A stretch of DNA of 64,000 bases from Prorocentrum cordatum (taxonomy: Eukaryota > Sar > Dinophyceae > Prorocentrales > Prorocentraceae). A program made the position numbers and the translations under genes. The DNA lies in assembly GCA_963575745.1 (NCBI GenBank), contig CAUYUJ010022088.1, positions 31,001 to 95,000 on the forward strand, read 5' to 3'. Shown here piece after piece: positions 20,401 through 31,048 of the stretch. A model generated the notes under the pieces. It was not told the DNA's origin and did not search any database. It was given only the letters and a program-made list of their open reading frames with translations. The first letter of the stretch is position 1. Each line of letters begins with the position of its first letter.

Positions 20401-21434
20401 TATGGTTGGGGTGAGTACGGACGACCCTTTCTTGCAGGCTCGTTACACGATGATGCATGCCGCCAGCCCGTGGACACAGCAGATGGATGCCGTTATTCGC
20501 ACATATAATTCGCAGGAAGCACGATCCTTTACACGTCGAAGGGAAGGTGGGAAAACGGTGGGACTTCGTCCGTGGGGCTTGCCATTTGAGACGGTGGGTG
20601 GAGATGCTTGGTATGATACTCTTGAGTGGACTCAGGCAGGGTGGAGATGTTTTATCCGTACGTTGCTTTCGGAATGGGACCTACAACATGTTTTAGAGTA
20701 TGCTCACCTGCCTGAACCAAAACCCTGGAGGCCGAAAAACGACGAGGAGGAGGCGGAGGGGACGGAGGAGAGAAATAATGAGATTGCAAAGCGGCTCGCC
20801 TTTAACTTCGAGAATGCCAGCGTCTGGAACTATGAGGCTGAAGGGATTCCCGTCGAGCTCTGTGGTGACTCGCAGGTGGTAGTGAACTGGCTGGTGGGAC
20901 AATATGTATGTACGACGGAAGTGTATTGTGAGACCATTGCACACATTCAAAGTATATTATACAGATTACACTTGAACTACCGCGTGAACCTGAGGCCGCC
21001 GTCTTGGGGTTTAGATCCTTGGAAGTGGTTTTATCGTGAGGGAAACGAGCGTGCTGATGCTGAAACTTGGAAGGCCCGCACGGGCCAGAACCATCGTACT
21101 TTCGACCCGTGCATTCATACTCTCAGAAGGGAACAAATAAAGGGGATTCGCGGCTACTTCGATGGTGGTCGTTCCTCCCACGGTGTTGGCATTGGTTGGG
21201 TTATTGACTTATTCGTGCTCCCCCTCCCTGCTCTTCAACACTCTCAAGGCTCTTGGCTATTCAGTATAGCCTCGGAGGCTGCCGCCATCCCGCCGACCTG
21301 CACGGTTAGTCAAGCTGAGCTCTTGGCCAGCAAGCGCCTCGCTGAAGGTGTTGAGCACCTGCTGCTCCTCTGCTGCGGACCTGAATCCTGAGCGGGGGCT
21401 CCTCTGTCCCTGTGGGCTCCGAGCAAAGCAAAAA
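17481..21434 (+). mobile_element. E5: LINE-like retrotransposon with 5' deletion and 12-bp target duplication
   Basis: Flanked by AACCAAGGTTGA on both sides (17469-17480 and 21433-21444), the clearest target-site duplication in the window. The left hairpin arm lies before it and the right arm after it, so it split one hairpin in its loop. The first bases (GCGGAGTTTACCTCCCG) match the 5' terminus of full-length E6. Within about 50 bp, however, the sequence is already in the second half of the endonuclease, so ORF1 and the first endonuclease half are missing. The 3' UTR is about 40 bp. Confidence 0.9.
17482..21391 (+). pseudogene. E5 ORF2, endonuclease-truncated and frameshifted at a T7 run
   Basis: Frame 1 (open to 19962) has LANTFN, YDYIGVPSSW, SDHGLL, then RT with DVYRAFDN, RTGSVEAPLFW and WADN at 19285-19296. 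At TTTTTTT (about 19816-19822) one extra T shifts the frame: removing it joins WPQFF to QSVYLTGRKAL, which then aligns with the other copies. The second frame (to 21391) carries a linker with a repeated SQxAGAxVPITT unit, then RNase H in permuted order: VELCGDSQVVV, YREGNERADAETW, IRGYFDGGRSSHGVGIGW, SQAELLASKRL. The endonuclease lacks its N-terminal metal-binding Glu. Non-functional by truncation; the T7 shift could also be a sequencing error. Confidence 0.9.
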
Positions 21435-22728
21435 CCAAGGTTGACGGTTTACCGCCGGCGCCCAGTTTGGGTGGTTTTACGAATATTTGAAAGATATTTG
21501 ACAATTCATTTTGAGAAAGCAGATTCTTCGCACCTGTAGTGGGTTATTTCGCGTCTGCCAGTCAAATTTTCAGGTCTATAGGTGCAGTATTACTATCAAA
21601 TCACTTGGCGGAACCGACGTTGAATAAAAACAGAACGTGATTTTTCGAGTTTTTTGTTTCTCGCTCCAGAATCTTCCTCTATGTGTTCCGACGATCGCCG
21701 TGCAAGAAAAGAGCTCTACGAGGTTCCCGGCGGTGAGCAGGTTGACGGTTTACCGCCGGTTCCATTCCGGCGCGCTGGAGAGCTAGTTCGCAAGAAAAAT
21801 CTCGACGGAACTTTTACTGACTTTTGGTCGGTTGAACATTATGTTCTCAAAATTCAACAATTCGTTTGAGCTCTAGTATTTTTTCCCGTGATATTCGATC
21901 TTATTCCCGCTCGCCATCTTGATCTCAGGTCGATCGGGTGAATATTACTATCGAAAAGCACTCTGGCGGGATCGGCCGTTTCGAGTCATGATAATACGCG
22001 CTGACGGTTTTCTGAACATAACTCGAGGTTGGGGACAGCTACAGAGCTGGTCAGCACAGCTAATCGATGTAGAATGATTAGGCGCGTTCGTCTGTTGAAA
22101 CCAGAGGTCTCAACTCGATCTGTTAACCGAGCTAGGCCCGCAAATCTATTCGTATTATTCGAGTCACCTTGACAGGAACTCTCGGTTTTCTGTACTTAAC
22201 TCGAGCTGTAGGACAGCTACGGAGCTGATATCTACAGAAACCGATTCATAATTATCAGTTGCGTTATTCTGTCGAATCGAGAGCTCTGAACTCGGTCTGC
22301 TGCCCGATCTAGAATCGCGAAATTATTCGTATTGGTCGAGTGATCTTGAGAAGTGCCGGTTTTCTCCATTGAAATCGCGCTGAGGGGGGGCTACAGTGCT
22401 TGTTCTCACAGGAATCGATTTGGAGAGATCAGGCGCGTCTGTCTGTCGAATCTAGAGCTCGGAACTCGGTCTGCTGCCCGAACTAGGTTCGCGAAGCTAT
22501 TATTGTTGGAGTCATGGTGAGAGGTGCTGTCGGTTTTCTGCACTTAACTCGGGCTGTAGGGGGGCTGCAGGGCTGCTAATGACAGGAGTGGATTCGCAGA
22601 CATCAGACGCGTCCGCCTGCCGCATTCAGAGGTCCAAAAATATTCACTATAAGTCGGAATGTTGGTAGGTGCTGTCGGTTTTCTCAACTTAAGTCGAGCT
22701 AGGAAGCTCTACGAGTTTCCCGGCGGTA
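21435..22728. repeat. Satellite array between E5 and E6
   Basis: Higher-order unit. It starts with the right hairpin arm left by E5, has an intact hairpin at 21727-21759 with GGTGA facing TTTACC (a G-T pair), the AGTTCGCAAGAAAAATC block near 21785, and five subrepeats. It ends with the left arm GGAAGCTCTACGAG...CCCGGCGGTA at 22728, where E6 starts. No gene seen. Confidence 0.9.
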
Positions 22729-23230
22729 GCGGAGTTTACCTCCCGCTCTCCCTCGGCCATGGCCCGTCGGGGGGCTCACTCGAGCTGCATCGTGCAGTCG
22801 GGCAGCCTGCCCCTGGCCCGCCGCGCGGGGGCGCGTGGCGATCGGGCCACTTCGGCGACTTCGGCGAGTCCGGGGTAAGCAGGCCGCCTGCATTTGTTTG
22901 TATTTGTTTGTGTGCATTGTTGCGGCATTTTGCCGCGTCGAGCTGGACGGGACGAGCCAGAGTCAATCGATCGATTTGGACCGCTGGGGAGCCAACTTCG
23001 GACATTGGGAGTGGGAGTATCTTGCCAGACAGGTTGGTAGAGCTCGGCACGACGATAAGGATTCTCTTGTCGACATACCATCTGGGCCACCTGATCTCTC
23101 TCCCACTTTACCTCACCATCCTGTTGCCCCATACAACTTTCATCAGTTGAGTGCACATCTCAAACGTACTCGAGAAGATCGATCGTTCTGTGCAAAGTGG
23201 AATATCCCTTGTAATATCTCAGACGGCAAG
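22729..23230 (+). promoter_or_regulatory. E6 5' UTR
   Basis: Opens with the AGCGG-AG-TTTAC-CTC-CCGCT stem-loop and contains GAGCTGCATCGTGCAGT near 22782, both shared with E2. The ORF1 frame is open upstream of the chosen ATG as far as 22835, but those residues have no counterpart in the other copies. Confidence 0.55.
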
Positions 23231-24277
23231 ATGGCTGCCTCATCAGCTGCTGCGGTCCCCGAGGTTTTCGCCATGGACGCCACTGATATGCCCGTTCCAG
23301 GAGCCAAGGAGGAGGAGGTCCCAGAGGGAAAACGTGTCAAAATTCAGACGGTTGAAGGCCTCGAGGAGGCCATGACAAAGGGGATGGACAAGATCACGAC
23401 GCTTGTTGCATCTCTGGGAGGTAAGATGACGGAGGGCTTCCAATCAACACATCGAAGCATCACGGATCTCGGCACCCAGCTCAATGCTCGTGTTGATTCG
23501 GTGGAGAAAAATGTACAGCAGGCGATGACGGACATAGATGCTATTACTAAGAAGGTTGAGGATCAGAGGCTCCAGATAATCCAGCTCCAGCAGGCTCCTG
23601 CAGGTGGGGCCCCCAGAGCAGGCACCTCTACGACAGCGTCCTCGGCGGAAACTCGGCAGTCAGTGCAGAATTTCACCCCATCGTTCGTCGAGCTCAAGGG
23701 ATGGGTGACGGACTGGAGGGATGCAGAGAAGCGTCAGGAGGAGATGTTATCACAGCAGGCGTTGAATTCACTGCTGAATGAGGTCCTGGCTGGAGAATGG
23801 TTCAGTGGTGTGAAGGAGTTTCTGGACCTGAACCAATCCAAGAGGTTCAACACAGGTAGAGAGGCATGGGGGTATTCGCGTGCTCGGCTCTATTTCCAGA
23901 ATGGGGTTACCAGTGACCAGCTGTGGGATCTCCGTCGTCGACTCGTTGCCGCGATCGCCGACAACAAACTCCAGCACGCCCCCAGGGCCCTCAAGGTCCA
24001 CATCGAGGCCCCCCCCTGGAAGAAGCCCCATCTGGATGCCGCTGGGATCTTTCAGGCCAAGTTCAAGAGTTTCAAGAAGCATCATTCGAATCTCAGGGCT
24101 GAGACGGGACCACCGATTACGTTCATGTGGGGCTCCAGTGACCACTTACCACCTCCAGGGAAGATTGTGGCCAAGTTCTCTCTGCAGAATGGCTGGGAGA
24201 TTACTCGTGCAATGAATCAGCTTGAGCCAGGGATCAACATTGATGAGTTGCGAGCGAGGATTTCCAGTACGAACTAG
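23231..24277 (+). CDS. E6 ORF1 protein (coiled coil plus GWVTDW domain), intact
   Basis: 348 codons from ATG 23231 (MAASSAAAVPEVF). A basic patch EGKRVK is followed by a long amphipathic helix region with heptads (about residues 45-125: MDKITTLVASLGG, ITDLGTQLNARVDSVEK, VEDQRLQIIQLQQ). A Gly/Ala/Thr linker leads to FTPSFVELKGWVTDWRDAEKRQEEM. Further blocks are DQLWDLRRRL and EAPPWKKPHLDAAGIFQAKF. This coiled coil plus folded core is the usual LINE ORF1 plan. RNA binding and trimerisation are known for such proteins in general and inferred here. A longer in-frame start exists from 22835, but the chosen ATG opens a more typical N-terminus. Stop TAG at 24275-24277. Confidence 0.86.
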   Translation: MAASSAAAVPEVFAMDATDMPVPGAKEEEVPEGKRVKIQTVEGLEEAMTKGMDKITTLVASLGGKMTEGFQSTHRSITDLGTQLNARVDSVEKNVQQAMTDIDAITKKVEDQRLQIIQLQQAPAGGAPRAGTSTTASSAETRQSVQNFTPSFVELKGWVTDWRDAEKRQEEMLSQQALNSLLNEVLAGEWFSGVKEFLDLNQSKRFNTGREAWGYSRARLYFQNGVTSDQLWDLRRRLVAAIADNKLQHAPRALKVHIEAPPWKKPHLDAAGIFQAKFKSFKKHHSNLRAETGPPITFMWGSSDHLPPPGKIVAKFSLQNGWEITRAMNQLEPGINIDELRARISSTN

Positions 24278-27200
24278 AGGTGCCACGACACCATTGCGTC
24301 ATGGAATGTGCGTCGGGCAGGTGCAGAGAACGGCCATGACATAATTAATTCACTACGTCGTTTAGATGTGGGACTCGCGGGGTTGTGCGAGTGTCAGTTC
24401 CTTTCAGTTCGTGATCTCAGCATGCGAGGTTACACAATTTTTCGGAGTACTTGTCGGAAGGCTGCGGTGATTATGTCTAAGTCTTGGAGAGACTCGCTCA
24501 GAGCCACATATCGTGGCAAAGGTTTTGTCATTTGTAGTTATTCTAGTGTTACGGTTATTGTTGCATATATGCCACATGAGAGTATCAATGCCCTTACGGA
24601 AGAACAGTATGAGCATGATGTGTATGAGCAGATATTGTTTGATATATCCCAAGTGCTTCGCACACATAGGTCTAAGTTCCCGAAGCAGCCGCAGGACCTG
24701 GTCTTCTTGACAGATGCTAACGTCGAACTCGAGCCAGATTCGGAGGTCAACGGCTTCAGAGTTACTGGAGCAGGGCTTCTGGAGGCGTCTGGGATTGCTG
24801 GGGAGTCTACGGAGATTGATACTGGGATGGAGGAGGGAGCGGATGACGGCAACCCGTGTATGACTCAAACAAAACGTGGTGCACGCAAAGCCAGACCTCA
24901 TAGGCTTGTCTCGGGCTTCGAAATTCGACGGGCGTCTAGGCTGCAATCTATGAGGAGGGCCCTACTGGACTTCTGCGGGCTCTGGGGCATCAGGATGGAG
25001 AACACATTTGGGCAGAGGAGGGTTACTTTCAAATCAGGTACGGGGGTGGAGAAGGTACTCGACTATGTTGGTGTCAGCCGTCGTTTACACAGGCAGGAGC
25101 TCACCGTTGGCTGGATGCTGCCTTCGGAAGTCGGCCACGCCTGGACGGAGCACCCTTGCAGCAGATACGAGCGTGCGCTGTCTGACCACGCCTGCATAGT
25201 TGTTCGCTTGTCTTGTGCACCGTCTGCGAAGAGACGGACCCAGCCTGCTCGAAAATTCATCCACTTGCAACCGGTGTCACAGCTGGAGTTTGCGAAGAAC
25301 ATGGACGATCGGGGCAGTCGTTACCGTGCTCTGTGCCAGGAAAATGCTGACCCAGAGGATCGACAGGAGATGTTGGATACGCTGGGACCTGACCTCATAA
25401 AGGCCGCCGAGGAGACCCCCCAGAAAGATACCAATCCCAGGAATAATGTGCCAAAGAAATCCGAGATCCACTGGGCCGCCCAGGTAAGTAAACGTGAAGC
25501 TCTTCGTCGGGGGGATAGAGAGGAGGCTAAACGGTGCTCAAAGATTGTGAGGAGAGAAAGAAGGAGGCTTGAGGCAAGAGTACAGAGGTGGAGGACGGAA
25601 ATGAACACGAGGAGGAGGAGGAGGGCCAAGACGGAGACGTTGATCCTTGCCAACGGGATGGAGTCTCAGAACCGCGAGGAGTGGGGGGACGAGATATTGG
25701 GGCACATGAAGTCTAAGGTGGAGGACCCCGAGGCCAGAGAGGTGACCCTGCGTGAGCTTCAGTCGCTGCGTGGTCTATGTTCGGGAAGCGGATCCTCAGA
25801 GGTGTTCTCGATGTCGCTCCTGCTGCGGGCGAGGGCGAAGCTGTCCACGGGAAAGGCCCCAGGTCCCGACAACGTGACTGTCACGATGTTGAAACAGCTC
25901 TCGTGGGCATCTGTGCGACGTGTTCTGGTGAGCTTCCAAGGTGTGTATTCCAGAAGGTTATGTTGTCCCGACAGTTGGCGTCAACTAGCTGCCACACTCA
26001 TGCCAAAAGAAATGGACATACAACATTTGACAGATACACGTATGCTATGTCTACAGTCGTGTCTTATGAAATGGTACATGACATGTATTGTGATGTTGAT
26101 TGAGAAGAGGATTGAGGAGCACCGACACTATGTATGCCTGTACGGATTCAGATCGGGACGTAAAACATCGGAAATCACCAGCGTTGCCAAGAGGCTCAGC
26201 CAGCACTCCGCTGTCTGGGGCAAAGGAGACAGTTTGTGGCTTGCCAATCTTGATATCTTACAAGCTTTCGATAATGTTACTCCGTGCCTCGCCATGCGCT
26301 GTCTTCGTGCTCTTGACATACCTGCTGATCTCATTGTGGCGTTGATTGAACCCATGATGGATAATCAGTGCGTGGCCAGCTTCGAGGGCATCGAGGCATC
26401 GTCAGCGGTCTATTGGGACAAATCTATTCGAACGGGAGGAGTAGAGGGACCAATGATTTTTCTGGCAGTTTCTATTGTACTCTGGAGAGATGTTATCGAC
26501 AGATGGAGGCAAGAAACGCAGTACGGCATCAAATTGGAAAATGATGAGCGCATGTTCAATGGTGAGCGTATGACCCACAGTTTCTGGGCAGATAATCTTT
26601 TGTTGTATGCGAAGACCCGCACTGACCTTGAGTTGATGGTGCGTGACATGAGTATCCCCCTGATGAATGCAGGAATGACCTGGAAGCCGAAATCTTTGAT
26701 GTATATTTACTTTGGTGCGCCGCCTGGCATCCCGCCGTCCCCTGAGCAGGATATCCGTGTGCTGGTGCCGTCTAGTGACGCCGCTCTTGGGACCCGAGAA
26801 GTGGTCCTACCGCGTGTTCAAGCGTTTGAGATCCTGGGAGCCACTCTGGAGGAGACCTGGAAGGACCACTCGGACTCAGAGGCCATGCTCCAGAAAGCCC
26901 AGAGGATGTTCTTTGGGGAAATCGCGTATTACCGCTGTTCTGGGATTGACTTGGCTGAAAGATTTACTCGCTATCAAGCTAAAGTGATTGCTGCATTATT
27001 ATTCAACTGTGAGGGCAGAACGCCCGACTATTCTACCATTGCTGCTGTTCACTATTTTGAAGGCAGATGTCTAGCTATAATGTCAGGTATACGCAAGCGG
27101 AGAACTGAAGGCTGGTCTGAGTTTCAACGTAGGCGATACAAAGCGGGACGACAGAGTTTTGCTGGACTTGGATTCCGAAGTGCGGTGCAGATATGGATAT

Positions 27201-28456
27201 TTCGTTGTTGGGATTGGGCTAAGGATGTCTCAGTTGCTGCAAGTATTCGTATGAGGAGATACACAACACACACAGAGGAGGAGGAGGGAGAGACGGTACC
27301 AAATCGGCGTCAGAGGAAAACTCGGGCGATGGCGGCGGCGGCGACTTCTCAAACATATCATGTATCTCAGATATCCCAGATGTCGAGTGGCTGTCGCCGG
27401 CGTACACCAGATGATCAGCCTGCCATACCTGAGGAGTCGGACATGTCACGTGAATGGATGATATCTAGGCTGGCCATGTTACATGGAAGGGGGAAGTGGA
27501 CGGAACATCGTGACACATGTATTCTAGCAATGCCTGTAAAAGATAGGAAGCAGCTGACACGCATGAACATAGGCGGCCGCCCCCGTGGACATACTGCGTG
27601 GGACTGGTGCTTGTGCGATCTCTTTGGTTGTGAGTGGTACCTCTCATTCGACAGTTCCGCTGGGTCCCGTGAGAAATACTGCAAGCATTTGCTGACTGTG
27701 ATTGGTATGCAACACTTGTTCGACTTGTTTGTTCTACCCAGGCCGCCTGGTGTGAGACATGTGAAGGCAGAGGAGGAGGAGGAGAGTGAGATGAATGAGA
27801 GGATGAGCAAACGTATTGCCGCTAATTTTGAGAATGAAACGGAGTGGAGGTGTGAGAATATTGAGCGTCTTGGGATGGAGATCTTGGGAGATAGTAAGAC
27901 TGTTGTAAACTGGATGTGTGGTGAGTGGCAGATTCGCAACAAGCAGTATGTACGACTGGTGGGAACACTACAAAATACGGTATCGATGCTGTCTGGATGG
28001 GGACTGACCTCACCTGCATCGGGACAGAATCTGTATAAGCATTTCTTTCGTGAGGGTAATGAGCGTGCGGATAAATTGTCGTGGGAGGCCAGAGGTGGCC
28101 AAACTATTACTCGCTGGTTTGCATATGATAAGTTCCTCAGTACTCGTAAGACTGCTCTCCGTGGTGCATTCGATGGGGGTGTCAGTAATGAAGGATGTGG
28201 AGGTGGGTGGTGGCTTCAGATTGGCGTTGTAGGTAGGGGTTCCAGCGTGCAGGTTGATTTTCCCATCTCCTCCTCCTCCTCCTCCTCCTCCTCTTCCTCC
28301 TGCACCAGCTCGCACAGCTTCCATTGGCACGATGTGGCCGAGGAGGCGATGAGCTTGCCTCCTGGTAGCACGGTAACCTGCTGTGAACTAGCTGCGTGCG
28401 CTGCCCTGACGAGAGCTGCTGCTAAGGTGGCGTGCGCTCTGCTACGACCTACCTAA
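24278..28456 (+). CDS. E6 ORF2: endonuclease, reverse transcriptase and circularly permuted RNase H
   Basis: About 1392 codons in the frame of ORF1, directly after its TAG. The opening RCHDTIASWNVRRAGAEN contains the first endonuclease strand (SWNV). The next ATG is only at 24421, after the metal-binding Glu (LCECQF), so initiation there would destroy the enzyme. Further motifs: LTDANVEL, VLDYVGVSRRL, LSDHACI. RT: YGFRSGRKT, DILQAFDN, RTGGVEGPMIF and WADN at 26585-26596. A linker with acidic runs follows. Permuted RNase H: Asp at 27890 (GDS), Asp at 28070 (RADKLS), Asp at 28172 (FDGG), Glu at 28385 (CCELAA). A (TCC)n run at about 28266-28300 encodes polyserine in the loop between FDGG and the last Glu. 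No disruption seen. Confidence 0.93.
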   Translation, partial: RCHDTIASWNVRRAGAENGHDIINSLRRLDVGLAGLCECQFLSVRDLSMRGYTIFRSTCRKAAVIMSKSWRDSLRATYRGKGFVICSYSSVTVIVAYMPHESINALTEEQYEHDVYEQILFDISQVLRTHRSKFPKQPQDLVFLTDANVELEPDSEVNGFRVTGAGLLEASGIAGESTEIDTGMEEGADDGNPCMTQTKRGARKARPHRLVSGFEIRRASRLQSMRRALLDFCGLWGIRMENTFGQRRVTFKSGTGVEKVLDYVGVSRRLHRQELTVGWMLPSEVGHAWTEHPCSRYERALSDHACIVVRLSCAPSAKRRTQPARKFIHLQPVSQLEFAKNMDDRGSRYRALCQENADPEDRQEMLDTLGPDLIKAAEETPQKDTNPRNNVPKKSEIHWAAQVSKREALRRGDREEAKRCSKIVRRERRRLEARVQRWRTEMNTRRRRRAKTETLILANGMESQNREEWGDEILGHMKSKVEDPEAREVTLRELQSLRGLCSGSGSSEVFSMSLLLRARAKLSTGKAPGPDNVTVTMLKQLSWASVRRVLVSFQGVYSRRLCCPDSWRQLAATLMPKEMDIQHLTDTRMLCLQSCLMKWYMTCIVMLIEKRIEEHRHYVCLYGFRSGRKTSEITSVAKRLSQHSAVWGKGDSLWLANLDILQAFDNVTPCLAMRCLRALDIPADLIVALIEPMMDNQCVASFEGIEASSAVYWDKSIRTGGVEGPMIFLAVSIVLWRDVIDRWRQETQYGIKLENDERMFNGERMTHSFWADNLLLYAKTRTDLELMVRDMSIPLMNAGMTWKPKSLMYIYFGAPPGIPPSPEQDIRVLVPSSDAALGTREVVLPRVQAFEILGATLEETWKDHSDSEAMLQKAQRMFFGEIAYYRCSGIDLAERFTRYQAKVIAALLFNCEGRTPDYSTIAAVHYFEGRCLAIMSGIRKRRTEGWSEFQRRRYKAGRQSFAGLGFRSAVQIWIFRCWDWAKDVSVAASIRMRRYTTHTEEEEGETVPNRRQRKTRAMAAAATSQTYHVSQISQMSSGCRRRTPDDQPAIPEESDMSREWMISRLAMLHGRGKWTEHRDTCILAMPVKDRKQLTRMNIGGRPRGHTAWDWCLCDLFGCEWYLSFDSSAGSREKYCKHLLTVIGMQHLFDLFVLPRPPGVRHVKAEEEEESEMNERMSKRIAANFENETEWRCENIERLGMEILGDSKTVVNWMCGEWQIRNKQYVRLVGTLQNTVSMLSGWGLTSPASGQNLYKHFFREGNERADKLSWEARGGQTITRWFAYDKFLSTRKTALRGAFDGGVSNEGCGGGWWLQIGVVGRGSSVQVDFPISSSSSSSSSSSCTSSHSFHWHDVAEEAMSLPPGSTVTCCELAACAALTRAAAKVACALLRPT

Positions 28457-28596
28457 GATGGTGGGGGCTCAGTTGCACTGCTCCGCCGATTCGGATTCGG
28501 ATTCTAGTGGCGGACCGCAAACCGCAAAAAAAACCAAGGTTGACGGTTTACCGCCGGCGCCCAGTCGACCCAGCCAGAAAAGAAGATGTTCCCGGA

Positions 28597-28722
28597 GAGC
28601 TCGCTGTGAGCTGAAGGGTTTAAGATTAGAAGCCGCACGGTGGTGGTGGCCGCCAGAAAGCTCGCTGAGAGCTAAAGGATTCAAGATATTAGAAGCCGTA
28701 CGGTGGTGGTGGCCGCCAGAAG
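28597..28722. repeat. Tandem duplication of about 62 bp beside E6
   Basis: AGCTCGCTGTGAGCTGAAGG... and AGCTCGCTGAGAGCTAAAGG... are two near-copies in tandem. Each ends in ACGGTGGTGGTGGCCGCCAG. Confidence 0.8.
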
Positions 28723-31048
28723 CTGCTTCACGGCGGTCAACGGGCCTCACCGGGGCGTTTCCGATCCGCCAAAGTTGTCTCTTGAATCCAGAGCTCTGAA
28801 TTCGATCTCGTGCCCGATCTAGTACCGTGAACTATTCGTATTGTTCGAGTCATCTTGAGAGATGCTGTCGGTTCTCTGCAACAAAGGTTGACGGTTTACC
28901 GCCGGCGCCGAGTTGGCCCACCCGGCCAAGGTGGAAAATGTGACAACTTTTCGGTGGTTTTTGCAAATATTTCAAAGATTTTTGATAATTGATTTTTCGA
29001 AACCAGATTTTTCGCACCTGTAGTGGTTTTGTCTCGTCTGCCAGTAAAAATTGGCGTCTGTAGGCTTGGGGGAACCGACGTTGAGTAAAAGCAGAACAAC
29101 GTGGTTTTTTTCAGTCTTTTCTTTCTCGCTCCAGAAGCTTTCTCTCCGTGTTCCGACGATCGCCGTGCAAGGAAAAAGAGCTCTAGAATGTTCCCAGCGG
29201 TAGCCTGGTTCACGGTTTACCGCCAGTTCCAGAAAGTTTTGCTCTGAAAATTTGAACATTCCCCAGAACTCTAGTTTTTACCGTGATATTCGATCGTTTC
29301 GCTCGCCATCTTGATCTCAGCTCGATCGGGGAATAGTAGTCGAAAAGCATCCTGGCGTGATTGGCCGTTTAGAATCATCTTGATACGCGTTGTCGGTATT
29401 TTCTACTTAACTCAAGATAGAGGACAGCTACAGAGCTGGTAAGCACATCTAATCGATTCAGAATGATTAGGCGCGTTCGTCTGTCGCATCTAGAGGTCTG
29501 GAGTTGGTCTGCTAGCCGAGCTAGGTCCGCAAACCTATTCGTATTATTCGAGTCATCGGTCCGCGGAACTATTTGTATTGTTCGAGTCATCTTGAGAGGT
29601 GCTGTTGGTTCTCTCTATTGAACTCGGGCTGTAGGGCGGCTACAGTGCTGGTAATCACAGGAATCGATTTAGAGAGATCAGGCGTGTCCGTCTGTCCAAT
29701 CCAGAGCTCGAAACTCGGTGGTGCTGTCGGTTTTCTGTACTCATCTCGGGCTGTAGGAGCTGCAGGGCGGGTAACTACAGGAATCGATTCGGAGACATCA
29801 GATGCGTCCGTCTGTCGCGTTCAGAGGTCTGAACTCGTGGCAAGGAAGCTCTACGAGTCTCCCAGCGGTAATCAAGCTTGACGGTTTACCGCCGGCGCCC
29901 AGTTGGACGCTGTCAAGTTCTTTTTGCTCTACGGGCTTTGGACGCTGCCACGTAACTCGTAGAGCTTCCCTCAGCAAGTTATTGCTGGAAGCTTAAGAGT
30001 AATTCCGTTCGCAGAAAAATCTCGACGGACATTTTGGTAAATTTTGTTCTCGAAATTTAACCATTCGTTGGAGCTCTAGTATGTTTTGCTGTGATATTCG
30101 ATCTCATTCCCGCTCGCCCTCCTGATCCCAGCTCGATCGGGTAGCTTTTACTGCCAAAAAGCGTCCAGGCGGAATCGGCCGTTTCGAGTCATCTTGATAC
30201 GCGGTGTCGGTTTTCTCAAGATAACTCGAGCTGGAGGCAGCTAATCGATTCAGAATGATCAGGCGCGTTTGCCTGTTGAACCCAGAGGTCTGAACTCGGT
30301 CTGCTAGCCGAGCTAGGTCCGCAAACCTATTCGTATTATTCGAGTCATCTTGACAGACGCTCTCGGTTTTCTGTACTTTTCTCGAGCTACAGGACATCTA
30401 CAGAGCTGAATCCGATTCATAATCATCAGTGGCCGTTGTCTGTTGAATCCAGAGCTCTGAACTCGGTCTGCTGCCCGATCTAGAATCGCGAAACTATTGG
30501 TATTGTTCGAGTCATCTTGAGAGATGCTGTCGGTTCTCTGCACTTAAACTCGGGCTGTAGGGGGGGCTGCATGGCTGGTAATCACTGGAATCGATTCGGA
30601 AACATCAGGCGCGTCCGCCTTTCGAATCGAGAGCTCCGAACTCTGTCTGCTGCCCGAACTAGGTCCGCGAAACTATTCGTATTGTTCGAGTCATCCTGAG
30701 AGGTGCTGTCGGTTTCCTGCACTTAACTCGGGCTGTAGGGGGGGCTGCAGGGCTGGTAATCACAGGAATCGATTCAGAGACATCAGACGCGTCCGCCTGT
30801 CGCATGCAGAGATCTGAACTCGGTCTGATACTCGAGCTAGGTTTGCCAAACTATTCGTATTGTTCGAGTCATCTTGAGAGGTGCTGTCGATTTACGCACG
30901 TAACTCGGGCTGTAGGAGAGCTACAGAGCTCGTGCAGAAGATATCCAGAAGCATCGGGGGCGTTTGGCTGTTGCATCCGAGAGGTCTGAAATTGCTTGGG
31001 CTGAAAATTTTGTTCTGCGTATTTTTTTGTCGACATTATACCTTGTCA

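Larger units (their letters stand above)
22729..28533 (+). mobile_element. E6: full-length LINE-like retrotransposon, both ORFs intact
   Basis: The left junction is exactly CCCGGCGGTA|GCGGAGTTTACC; the right end is CCGCAAAAAAAA|CCAAGGTTGACGG. The element therefore splits a hairpin at the usual point without a visible duplication. 5' UTR about 500 bp; ORF1 23231-24277; in-frame TAG; ORF2 to 28456; 3' UTR about 77 bp. It is the best candidate here for a complete, undamaged element. Confidence 0.93.
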
